A stretch of 52,669 nt of DNA, taken from assembly GCA_965644315.1 (NCBI GenBank), contig CBFFRQ010000197.1, positions 1 through 52,669 of the forward strand, in the 5' to 3' direction. Positions within the stretch are counted from its first letter, which is position 1. Each line of letters starts with the position of its first letter. The notes beneath the pieces are model-generated. The model did not search any database. It was not told the origin of the DNA and was given only the letters and a program-made list of their open reading frames with translations. Shown here piece by piece: positions 28,847-40,800 of this stretch. This DNA comes from Caecitellus pseudoparvulus. Its lineage: Eukaryota; Bigyra: Bicosoecida. A program made the position numbers and the translations under genes.

Positions 28847-31800
28847 GCCCTGCCTTGGACGAACGTGGATGCTTTGCAGCACCACGCCAGACAGGTCACT
28901 GCCAGGCGCCTTGGTTCCAGCAGAGGTGCACAATTCCACGACGAACTTGTCACGGGAAGATGCTGGAACGTGCACCAAGTCGAAAATTGCCCCCACGTCC
29001 ACTGGCACACGGATGTCGAGCTCGAACTCTGTTTGCGCCTCGAGCTCCCGCCCAGCTGGGCCGTCGCCAGGCAGGCCGAGCAGCAGCAGGGGAACTGTTT
29101 GCATGCATGCATCCGTGCTCACCACACCCACACTGAAGCGACTCTCGCTTGGCGAGCGCAGTGCTGTCTGGAATGCAGCAAAGTTGGCTTCGTTCAGGGC
29201 AACCGGAGTCGGAATATCAGCCCATTTGAGCATGAAGCAGTGCTCACTCGGAGCGCTGCGCTGCTTGAGTCCCTTCAGTGCCACAGCTTGGAACTCTGGG
29301 ATGGACTTCAGCATGCTATCTGTCAGCCTGATTATCCTGCTCCTTTGTGAACTGCGCGCGAAGCAGGAGTCCGAGCTTGGGTCACTCGCACCAAGCAAAG
29401 TCAGGGAAAGTTTGATGCTTCTGCTTTCCTGGCCAGCACTGCTTGGCGCGTGCTGCTCAACCAGGTCGTCTACGCCGTTTGTGAACTGGATCACATTGAA
29501 GTCTGACAAAACATCACGCAGGTCGCCATCCAAAGCCTCGCGGACACGCGAAGCGAGGTGCATGCTTTCGTCGTCCAGCGTGCCAGAGGCCAATGCAGAG
29601 GCCTTCAGGTGCGCCAAAGCATTGACCACATCTTGCTCACATTCAAGCGGCATTTCACCGGGAGGCTGACCGATTCGACGCATCGGCTGTTCCTTCTTGG
29701 CCGCTGTCCCAGCCTGTGGGTGTCCACCGAGAAAATGTGAGCTTCCTCGCCCCCCAGTGCGCATTGGTCGAGGCATGGCCTGCCCTCTGCGTGACTGCGC
29801 TTGGGGCATTGCTTGGCCTCCAGTTGGCTCCAAGCGCGCAGCTTCCCTTTCTTGCTCCCGCATTTGCTTGTGTGCGTCCAATTTCAGAGCCTCATCTGCT
29901 GCCAAGGCGTGGCCGATGGGCGCGCTGTCCAAGAAGTCTGGTGTGCTTGCGTCTGACGCAAAGAGGAGTTTCGGAGCATATCTGCAGCGCGGGTTCACCC
30001 CAGAACTGTCACTCCGCTTCAAATCTTCCACGCCCTGCAAGATCGTGCGAAGGCGTTGAGAAAGTTGCTGGATGGCGTTGGTGACAGGAACAAATGCGCC
30101 TACAAGCACTCCGTCGGAGGCTGATCCGTCAGCCTGAGTGATGCCCAGCAAAATGTGTGCCATGGAGATCTTTGGCTTCTTTTCTCCGTACAGTGCTGCG
30201 TGAACAAATTGGTTATCGGCCAGCAGCGACTCTGAGGAGCTTTGGGACAGCCACGAGACGGATGCTTCTGCGAGTGCGTCCCTCAGGTGTTTAAGCATGC
30301 TGAGGTCACTCAGAGCAACCTTCGCATCTCCATCGGCTGACATGTCTTCAATGGAGCGCATGCGCTCGTTTACTACTTCCACGATGGCATCTGGAAGAGC
30401 GCAGTGAGATTTTGCCTTTGCTAGGTGCTTCTGAAAGTGTCGCACCAAGGACTTGTAGCTCCCCACTGCCAGTCGCCTGAGTTTGTGTGATGTTTGTGCT
30501 GGGCCTCCATTGAACAACTTCCTTCTTAGGCTGGCAACAAGAATGCCTTCCTCAAGCAGCTTCCTCACGGAATCTGTGGCAGTGCGCACGAGTTCGCGCC
30601 ACTGCTTGTCTGTGAGCGACAGAGCAGTAAGTTTGCTGTCCTTCCACTCAACACCAGCTTCCTCGCAGAGCAGCAGGGCTTCTTCAAGCAGGGACTGCTC
30701 CTCGGACACTTCGGGAGCTTCGGGAACTTCGTGAACTTCCTCTGCTTGATATTCAAGTTGGTCAAGCAATGGCTCAAATTTTAGTTCCATGTTCAATTGA
30801 CCATCAAATTCTGGCTCAGCGGCGCTTGTCGCTGCCTGTTCAACCTCCCGCTTGAACCTGCATGCCTCCTGCAGGTCAGACACATCCAACCGCACTTTCC
30901 CCCGCATGATCAGCGGGAGTAGGAAGCGGGCTAGATTCTCAATGTCCACCCTCACGTGCCCAGCAGCAAAGGGCTGCGAGTCTGTGGAGGCAGCTGTCCG
31001 TGCTGCGAGCCACTTTGCACGCGCCTCCTCACTGCTCAAGCGAAGCTTGTACTTCTCCGGCAAGAACAGATCCAGCGGCGGCTCATCGGCCTTTGGCTTC
31101 GGCACTCGTTGGGCGATGTAGCTGAAGCGCGTCCCACATCCACGCTTCTTCCCGCTCTGCCTCTCGGCTTCAAGACGTGCCGCAGTCTCGGTGGCACTCT
31201 CATGTGAGTGCTGGCCGCATAATCCTGCGTCAGAGTACATCGTCCTTTCCATGAGGCGTTGGCAGTCTGGGTTCGGGCAGATGCTGTACTTTTGCTCATA
31301 CATGAGTTGCTGCGTGCTTCTTCCTTCGTCGAAAGCAGCTTCTCGCTTCTGCTGATCAAGAATGTCGGCCTCCTCCAATGCCTTTGAGTCGTGCCCGGGC
31401 TCCACATCGTTGTACTCCACATCCGCTTCCCAGCGCAGAAAGAAGGGAATGAGTCGGCGAAGCTTGTCCACAAGTGAGAGAGGGGCGCCTTCGCCTTCTG
31501 CCTGATCAACATAGGGATCGACCTCCCCGGTGTGCATGACAAGTTCACGGAACGAGACTGCAGTGCTGGCGACGTGCTTCAGCGCGCGACTGCCGAGTGT
31601 TGCTTCAAGCAAGCACCCTCCTCGATTGATGCCAGTCAAGGCTGTCATCTCTCTCAGCTGCCTTGTTGCATCCAACTCCATCATCGCGTTCTGAGACTTG
31701 ACCAGGCGCTCTCTGAGCATGCGCAGGGGCAAAGCTCTGTCTATTTCACTCTGGGTAAACGAAAAGCTTAATACATCGCTCACCATGAGCTGCTTACAGC

Positions 31801-34800
31801 CGTCTTCGTTGCCGATGGAAATCCTGGGAATGCTCTGTTCGAGCTCAGCCTGGTGGCCACACACAGCTTCGTACATGCCAAATGCTGCTTGAAGCAAGTT
31901 CCAACTTCTCACAAACTCGTCAAGCTTCTTCCTGCCTACATCGACCGTCACTTGATCAAGCCTCTCTCTAGACAGCGCATCCACCATTGGCAACTCCCAA
32001 GCTTCAGCCTCACTGACCTTGCCTGGGAGCTCCTCATTGCACCACTGGTAGAACGACAGCATGACGGGGATGTGGGTGGCGAAGTGCAAAGAGTTGCCGT
32101 GCTGGCCATCTACAAGCTCGTGGAGCACCGCGCCTGCCAGGAGAGACCCAGGCAGCTCCATTCCCTCTTCCGCTTTCACCTTCGCGTCGCCGGCAGCAGC
32201 TTCTAGTCCGAGAATAAGCTGTGTGGTCGGGCTTGTCAGCCAGTGGGCGCAGCGGTGGCTCTTCAAGCCGGCGGCACAGCGACCAAGGGCGGGACGCAGA
32301 GCCAACACTTTGGAGCTGCAAGCCTTAACAAGAGCGACCAACTTGTCGTGAAAGTCATCAGCAGACAAGGGCGTCGAGACGAACTCCGCGCACACAGCCT
32401 TTGCTTCCTCTGAGCTTTCAGCAAAAGAAGCCAAGTGCCAGGCCTCCAAACCCAAGTCCTTCAGAATGTCTTCATGTGCCAGTACCCTGGTCAGGCGGTC
32501 GTATCCCCTCTCTGAGCCTGCTATGTGTGCCATGACCACCGCACCCCATGCAGGACTGGCCCCCTGGAGCCGCTTCATCGCTTCCTTCACAGGCCGTGCA
32601 CGAACACTTTCGTGATCTGGATTCGATCCAAGCTTAGCAGCGAGCAGTTCGCAGAACACCAAGCTTTGTGCAGCAAACCTGGCCTTGTCCAGGTTTGACC
32701 GCGCATCCGCGTGTCTGGAGGACAGTACTTCAGCGGCCGCTGGCTCCAACGGGCATGTGTTTGTGGGTCCGATGCGAAGGACGTGCTCAGAAGTGTGCTT
32801 CGCAAGCATCCACACGAGCAAGTCGTAGGAAGCATGAGTCTCAAGATGCGCAACCTCCCACCCGTACAGCGCTGAAACCTGGCGTGACAGAGCAATACTG
32901 AGAGCAGTCGGCATGAACGTGGCACTGCTTGTCTCGAACGAAACTTGTTCAAGCTGCTCGCTGAAACCAGGGTGAGTGTGCAACTGGCTCAGCAGCTGCA
33001 CCCTTGCCAAACATGGCAGCGCGCTCGGTGCATCTTTGTTCAGCAGCCGCAATAAGCTTACTGGTGCCTCCCTTCCCGACAAGGTCAAGGGGGTGCCTGA
33101 TTCCATGAACAAGACTGCGCGGATGACTGCCTGCTTCGCTGAAACCGAGCCAAAGCCGCCCTCACAGCCAGGGAGGATCCACTGGAAGCAAGCCAGGAAG
33201 GCGGAAGACATCATGCAGCGGAATTCCTCCAAGTAGCCGTCAGGGACGTCTGCAGTGAGTGATGCATACTGCCCCAGCACGTACAGCATGATATCCAGCG
33301 GCAGCTGGCCCCGCAGGCCAGGATCAGTTGCTACAGCCTTGATGCGGGCAGTGAGCAGGCGCAGAATGCCCTCCGGGGCCCGCATCAGCACTTCAGACAT
33401 GCACACCACCTGGGCACACTTGCAAAACAACTGCTCGTCATGGCAAACCCCCTCTGCTGTCCTGCACGGCCCTTGGCGGGCGGTAGCCACACGCCCCAGC
33501 CACTCGCACACCTGCGACTCAGACTCGGGGCCGTCTAGCAAGCCCTCGACTGCTGCTTGTGCGGCGTCAAGAATTCTGCCAGCCCCACTTGCAGCACCAG
33601 AACCAGGAACAACGGGAGCAGCGCCCAGTAATCTGGAGCTGTACACCGAGGCGATAGCCTCAGAGACAAACCGAGTCAAGGCTCTGTGTCGAAGGAAGAA
33701 CGTCAGTGGAACTGACCCAGGGAAGATGCGCTGGGTGGCCAATGCCCTGACTCTCTTGAGCAGCCCATTGCCCAAGAAGTCGAACTCGCGGGGCATCATC
33801 GGCACCACGGCTTGGGCGAAGCCCTGCAGATGCCGCCCCTCACTCACGAAATCCACATCGTCAACTTCCACAACGTTGCAGTACAGCTTCAAGAAATCGC
33901 GGGACAGAAGAAGCATGAGCTCGTCCCGCTCTTGCAGGAGCTCAAAACAAGACTGCATGTGCTCGAACCCAAGCTGCACATCACCGTCAGCTGCGAGCAA
34001 GGATCTTGCCAGTGCGAACTGTTCCTCCAACCCCTCAACACGCTGCTTGCAGGCGTCAGACACAAGCTTCAAACTGCGGAGGACAGTGAAGCCGAAAGGA
34101 AGCTCAGCAGCAGCTGGAACAACTGGTGAGGGCACTTTCTCAAGGCCTTGCTTGCGGGACACGCTGGTCAAGGACACGTGCCTCCCGACTTCGATGTTCA
34201 GGACGCTCTTCACCGCTTCAGCTGCGAACTCGAGCAGCAAGGGCGATGATCCTTCAGTGCGCAGCTTGCACAAAGCCTCGAAGCCGAAGTCTCTCGCCGA
34301 CCGAGCCAGGAACGCCTGCACCATGCCAAAGCTCAAGTCCTGCAACCGTCTTCGAAGGTGCACGACCATGCTCTCCGTCACTGCCGAGCTCGACACACCC
34401 TCAGCGGCGTCGCTTGTGAGTGTTCCCACAAGTCCCTTCCACACCAGCGCAAACATGTCCATGAGGGCATCCAGCAGCACCCCGTGAGCCACAGACCTCT
34501 TCATGACTTGCTGGCTTTTTGCTCGCTTTGGAGGATGGCCTTGATAAATCGCAACAGACAGCACCACTCCTCGCTTGGCCAGGGTCTCTGCCTTCATCCC
34601 CATCACAGATGCATCCAGGTTGGAGCACGCTTCTTCCACCCCACTCTCCACAGAGGGGCGCAGTCTAGACTTGAACCACGAAATGTCCTTCGACAGCTCT
34701 CGCTGGGCTGCTGCAAGCAGCCACTGCTTGGCTTCTGCATCCGCGCTTGCCTGGGCTGCCGCGTCACTCTCGCTTACCTCATCCACAGCATCCGCCACAA

Positions 34801-37800
34801 TGTGCTGCCAATCCAATCCAGTTGGGACGTACGGGAACCGCTCCACCAAGTTGCGGTCATCCGAGCCAGTGTGCAGCACGAGCACAGCACGGGGCTGCAA
34901 GACCCTGAGGCGTTCGTGAAGCGAGCCCCACTTCCTCGACAGAATGCGTTTCATGAGCGCCACTTGCGGGTGGCTGCCCTTGTGCACGTGCTCATTGATG
35001 GTGAAAATCAGCGTCGGAAGCACTGCATCTGGCGAGCGGTCCGCAGTGGCAACTCGCGAGCACACCTCCAGGAACTCGTCCACCAGGTGCTCAGCCGTTG
35101 CGGCCGAGGGGCAGTCGGAAAGAGCAGCCACAAACGCACATGGCTGCCCAGATCCAAGATCCGAAATCTCCTTCCACTTCACTTCGCGGTGTCCCTTGGT
35201 CACGTGTACAACTGGGCAGCCAAGCATGATGCTGGCTCTCTCCTCATCTTGCTGCAGCTGCAACACACCAGTGGACGACCTGCAGGTCAACAGACTCAAA
35301 GGCCGAGCATTGCTTCCCCGCCCAGAAGCGGCGATGGCGTTTCGCAGGAACTGCGCCCCGCTGAAGTGCTCCTGCTCCTTCATGTACACATCGATGTACG
35401 CGCTTGGAAGTCGCTTCAACACACCACTTTGCATCACAAAGTCGGGTCGCAGGATGCTCAGCAGCTCCATGTTGCACCGCTCAACGAGCTCAAGCGCCAA
35501 AGCATCATCCGTCATGCCTGGCGATGTGCCACCCGACTTGGCCGCCTTGCTCAAAACTTGCAGGATCAACGCGGGGATCGTCTCACTGGAGTCAAAGCCA
35601 GTCAATGCAGCTTCTGGTTGGCTGCTACAAACAAACGCTACAAAGTCTCGGACACCGTGCAAGACGTTCTGGAGCAGGCGGCTTTGCGCTGCGACCTCGC
35701 CCTGAAGGAACTCAAAGCTCTCCAGGTACCTGTGCGCAGAAGCCTTGAGAATCTGAGCAGCACTCAGGGAGAACTTAGAGAAACGATTCAAGAGTGGGGA
35801 AGGTAGCTCTGGCAGCTTCCAGAAGGGCACATGCACGACGAGTCTGAAGTCCTGATGCACTGCAACCGCCAGCGACAAGGCTCCGATCGTGATGTTGGCG
35901 TAGTACGCATGCCCGCTGCCAGTGCTGATAATGTGGTAGCGGTAATTCAACAAGTCGTACATGGCTGTGAAGATGACTTGGTTGCAGTTCACCAGCAGCA
36001 GTGTCTTGCCGCCTTCAGCTGCAGCCTTGACTTGACGCAACACTTCAGCGGTGCGCAGCTGCTCTGCATCCACCCCAAGGTCAGCCACGTTGACCTCAAT
36101 GGTGAGGTCTTGCTGTAAAATTCCGCGCTGGAAGAGCCAGTGCACGCCTGCCTCAGTGTCAGATCGGTCGACGATCATGGTGTGGCGGTGCGGCGACTCG
36201 GACGGGTCGTCAGCAAAGACTGCTCGGATGTTGCTCTCCATGGCGCGCAAAATGTCCGGCTTCAGCTCTGGGGCACTGATCTGGCGTTTCATGTCCACCA
36301 CCTCTTCGCGCGACATGACCACTTCGAAGCCGCACCCAGGTGTAGCTGCCACCCCCCCAACATCTGAAGAAGATGCCACTCTGCCGTCCATGAAGGTCCG
36401 CGCGATGGCCTCAAACTCACTCATAGCGTCGGGGCTGCTCTCAACAACTTGCATGCAGCGCTGCAACGCGAGGAGCAGAACCTTGGGCGTCAGCGTGTCC
36501 AGCGGCTTCTGGCCCAGCTCGTACCTCAGGAAGCGGCAGAAGTACACGAAGTCGCGAAGGTGCAGCCAATTGAAGCACCAGTCCGCATCTTGCACGAGTT
36601 GGAACGCATCCGCTATCCCACAGACAAGGTCGATCCTTCGCTTGAGACGCTCTTCCAGCGGCTCATCGGCCTTGACGATGACTCGGCTCACAGATGGGCG
36701 ATTCCTCGGCAGCAACAGCAACGCAGAACACAGCAGCCGTATGTCGTGGGAAGAAGCCGCAGTTTGTTGCACGTGCATGCACCGGTTGGTCTTGGCAGCG
36801 TCGAGAATGCTGTTCGACATCAAGATGGTCGGAACCCCGCTGGGATCGTCCCACGTGTCATGAGCAGCCTTCAGCGCATGCTGCTTCTCATTGGGAAGCC
36901 CAGCCTCGTCCATGACAACAACAAGTCGAGTGTGCGCACTTCCGGAACGAGTATGTCCTGCATGCTGCTCGTATGCCGTGGAGTACAGAGCCTCGATCTC
37001 CTCCGCTGACGTTGCCTGCGAGCACTGGTAGTTCAAAACCTTCATCCGTTTCAGCTGGCGAAAGAGAGGCGAGCCAGACTCCCGACCTTGGGAGTTTTCA
37101 CTACACATGCCCACAGCAAGGGTCTTCCCACAACCTGGCGGGCCGGTGATCAACAAAGACATGGCTGGCTCGACATTCACGCACAATACTGCGCTGAAGA
37201 AGTTCTCAAGCAATGGGACGGTCTCCGCCAAGCCGAGGGGCCGGAAGGAGATCTTGCTGAACAAGTGCCTCGTTGCAGCACTCACGGTGGAAGCAACGTC
37301 TTCACAGACAATTCCGACTCCCTGGCAGTGCTCATGCAGGGCTTCACTGAAGTCTGAGCGGAGGTCTAGGAGATCAGAGCCGTCGTAGCCCTTGTGGCCT
37401 TCACCTGGCAGGCGCATCCAGTACACACAGCCGATGGCGACAAGTGCGACCTGCACCACGTGTGCAAACAGCAACTCGGTGCTTGTGACGTGAATGCCAG
37501 GTGGAAGAAAGGGGTTTGCGACACGGGTCTTGTCCAGCAACGAAGATCCTCGCAAAGTTGGGTGCACTTTCAGCTGCAAAAGCCACTTGAACAGGTTGGT
37601 CGCCCGGACAAGGTCTCGGAAGGAAAGGTGCATGCGGTTCAAGTCATACGAGCGCACTTTCTCCTGTGCGAAGGAAAGCATGCTTCCAAACGCATCCAGC
37701 CCTTGCTGGAATGCGGCCATGACGCCAGCTTCCTCCTGCATGAGAGCTGCTCCAGTCCCGACTCGAAGCTGGGCGACAACGTTGGGGAGCCTGCCAGAAG

Positions 37801-40800
37801 ATGCCTGCTGCATGATGCGTTCTTTGATGCCGGCGATGAAAGCCTCTTCAACACCAGTGGTCAGCTTTGGAGAATTCACAAGGAGTCGCTCAAGAGGACT
37901 GGGTAAGTGCTTCACCACAAAACTTGTTGTGGCAAGGTGCTCATGCTCTGACGCACCTGCGCCAGCATGAGCTGCCCCTGTCGGCAGGCGCGACGGAACG
38001 TGAGTTTGATCCACTGAGCTCTTCGACTCCCCAGCCCGGAACCCGTGAGGATTGATGGCGCCGGCCAAGAAAAGGGCATCTGGCAAAGGCTCCCCATCCA
38101 TGGTGTGGTTTGAGAAAGCCTCAGCGATCATGTGCAGCGCGCCGGCGGTGTTCAGCTCGTCGATGAACAGCACGTATACGAAGTCATCGCCATCACTGGC
38201 TAGCTCAGTGAGAGCTTGCACGTTGGCCTTGGCGTTGTTGACAATCGCCCTCCAAACGTCAGGAGTCACACCGTCGTGCATCAGGTGGCGCTCGAATTGT
38301 GGTGGTGGCCGAGCTGTCAGGGCTGCCTGGACGAGTCGCACAGCATCTGAAAGCATCGTGGCCGTGACCGACAGTTTCGGGGCTGCAACCCTTGACCCAC
38401 GACGTGGTGCTTCCTGGCCAGAACGCGCATTCTCGAGCTCCTGCGTCTTCTCATGCAGTTTTTTCAGCAGTCCATCCCTGAAGTTCATTCCAGGGAGCAG
38501 GCCTGCCCTCTTGATATCTTTCACAGACGCCATGGCAATGGGTGCTGGGGCTTTGCTCTTCATGTAATGCTCCACAGCACCTGTCGCAAGTGTAGCCACT
38601 TCCGGCGGGATGAGCTTGGACAGGGCAGGGGAGTGCTCCAGCACGACAGCAAGCACAAAGAGAAGCATGTACACGAATGAGCTCTGCTCTTCGCCCTCAG
38701 ACGCCTCCACCACAGCTTGGATTGCGCCAGAAAGATCCCCTGCAGAAGACGACGTTTGCAAGTTGAAGGTGAACGCAGATTCTGCAAGAACGGGGACTGC
38801 CCAGTGTGGTACTCTTTGAGCGGCCGCGGCACCAGAGTCTTCGCTTCCTGCAACAAACGCCCGAGCCTCCTCAACATTGCGGAGTCGACCAATGGCTGCC
38901 AACCGCTGGGTCACATGCTCCACTGTAGCGTCCAGTTCATCTTCTGGAGCTGCCTTCACAGCTGCAGACGTCGCGTGCACCAAGTACCTGCGCATTGCAA
39001 GAGCAATGATGGGCAGAACGTTCAGCTTCTGCATGAATGTCGCATTGCGAACTGTGCTGTACGCCTGCATCAAGAAGTCTTTGCCCACCCCGGTGTCACC
39101 TGACATCAGGACAGGCTGCCGCGAAAGACAGCGCTGGTGCACGTTAAGCATGTTCATGAGCACAAACGGCGTGAGGATGAAACCACGAGATTCCAGAGCA
39201 GGCTGCAGGAGACTCGTGTTCAGCATGCCCAAAGTGGGCGCAATGGCCATTCGCATGTGGGCCAGCTTGACTTCATCCATGGCGCGATCTTCGCACACTG
39301 ACAGCACGAATGGATGCGACGAGTCAATGCCGAACACTGTCGCAGGGGGTTCTTGTCGGTCTCGGCTGGATACCATGATGCTCCAATCAAGCACCTTGTT
39401 CTCACGATCGGTTAAGGCTTTCACACCTGTGTCCATCACGGAACTGAACAAGCTGCTGTACCTCACATTCTCACTGGAATCTGTGGCGACTCGGCAGCTC
39501 TCGGACAGGATGACGTTCAGCACTGGTCGCCAGAAATCGTCGATGCACAAGGCAAAAATCTTCCCTTGCATCGCTTCTGTGCCTTTGGATTCATCGCCGT
39601 ACGCAAGTGAGTTGAATGCTTTCAAGTGCTTCTTCTGGAGAGAGAACAGTTCCGGAGTGGGGGTTATGTTTACAATGCTTGGAGCAGTGCCTGCGGGTAC
39701 GAACCCCCGACCTCGTCGCTTCATCTGCTGATCTTCAGGGGGTGGAATCCGAGCCGCGTTGTGCTCGCCCGCCTCCAGGAGTTTTCGCCACAGTCGAGAC
39801 AGAACCTTGACAAAGGCTGCAAGGTGGCCAACGGTGGGTGTGCCGGTGCGCCAGCCGCCGCCCGCTGATGGCTGAGACTGCAGCGCTCGTAGCACGTCCA
39901 GGCTTGTCAGCCCTTGGTGCAGGATGTGCCGACATGCATCGTCCGTTAATTCTGGAAGCTTGGAACGGACCAGTCGGCCCATCTCGCGGATGTCTTTCAC
40001 GGACTCTTGAAACGCTTGGTGGACAGGGTCTGTTGCCCCGCCAAGAGCAGACGCGAGCCCGATCGCCAAGCATGCATCTCTCCATGTCTCGTCGATGACG
40101 ATGTGCTGCAGCCCTGAGTGAGTAGCAGTCCACGTGGCTGGCAGTAGGGACAGACTGGGGAGCTTTGGTAAGAAGGGGTGGTCTCGGGGCTCGGTAGTAC
40201 CGGCTACGGGTGGCCACGCTGGCTGTTTTCCGTGCTTCACGATGGCAGGCAGCTCCACCACCACATGGAGCTTGAAACCGGGGCGGAATCCAGAGACCGT
40301 GCCATGCGCTGAATCCCCCAGACAGTTGCACAAGGCGAGGTGTGCAAGAATATTGTCGAGCAGAGCCAAGTCAGCCCCTTCTGTGAGCGACAAGTGCAGC
40401 CCCCAAACTTTCAGGGAGCTGTCTCCGCACAGCGCAGTCGTGTACGCTTCAATCAGCGTATCTGCAGTGAAGCCCTCATGAACGTGAAAGCTGCTCACGT
40501 TTGAGCCTGCTACTTTGCTCAGCTTCTGAAGAGCTTCGGAGGTTTTGCCACACCCCGGGCCGCCTGTGATGACCTCAAGTCCGGCAAGGTGTCGCATGCT
40601 CTTGCCAATGTCTGCAGTCAAGGACTGGATCTCAGCCTCAGAAGGCTCCGGGCACAGAGGTAGCTCTGGAAGTTCAGTGAACATACCCACACCTGCAGGA
40701 GAAGTAAAGATGAGGTGCACATGCACACGCAGAGGTTGCCCGGCCACAGCAGCAGCGAGTTGCTCCAGCACAGTGGTCGGCAAGGTGTTGGGGGCAAGCA

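Noticed and set aside
33255-35806. Long plus-strand open frames (over 400 codons) opposite the RNF213-like gene
   Set aside because: They are antisense to a conserved giant ORF in GC-rich DNA, with low-complexity serine/arginine composition and no domain. They are shadows of the real gene.
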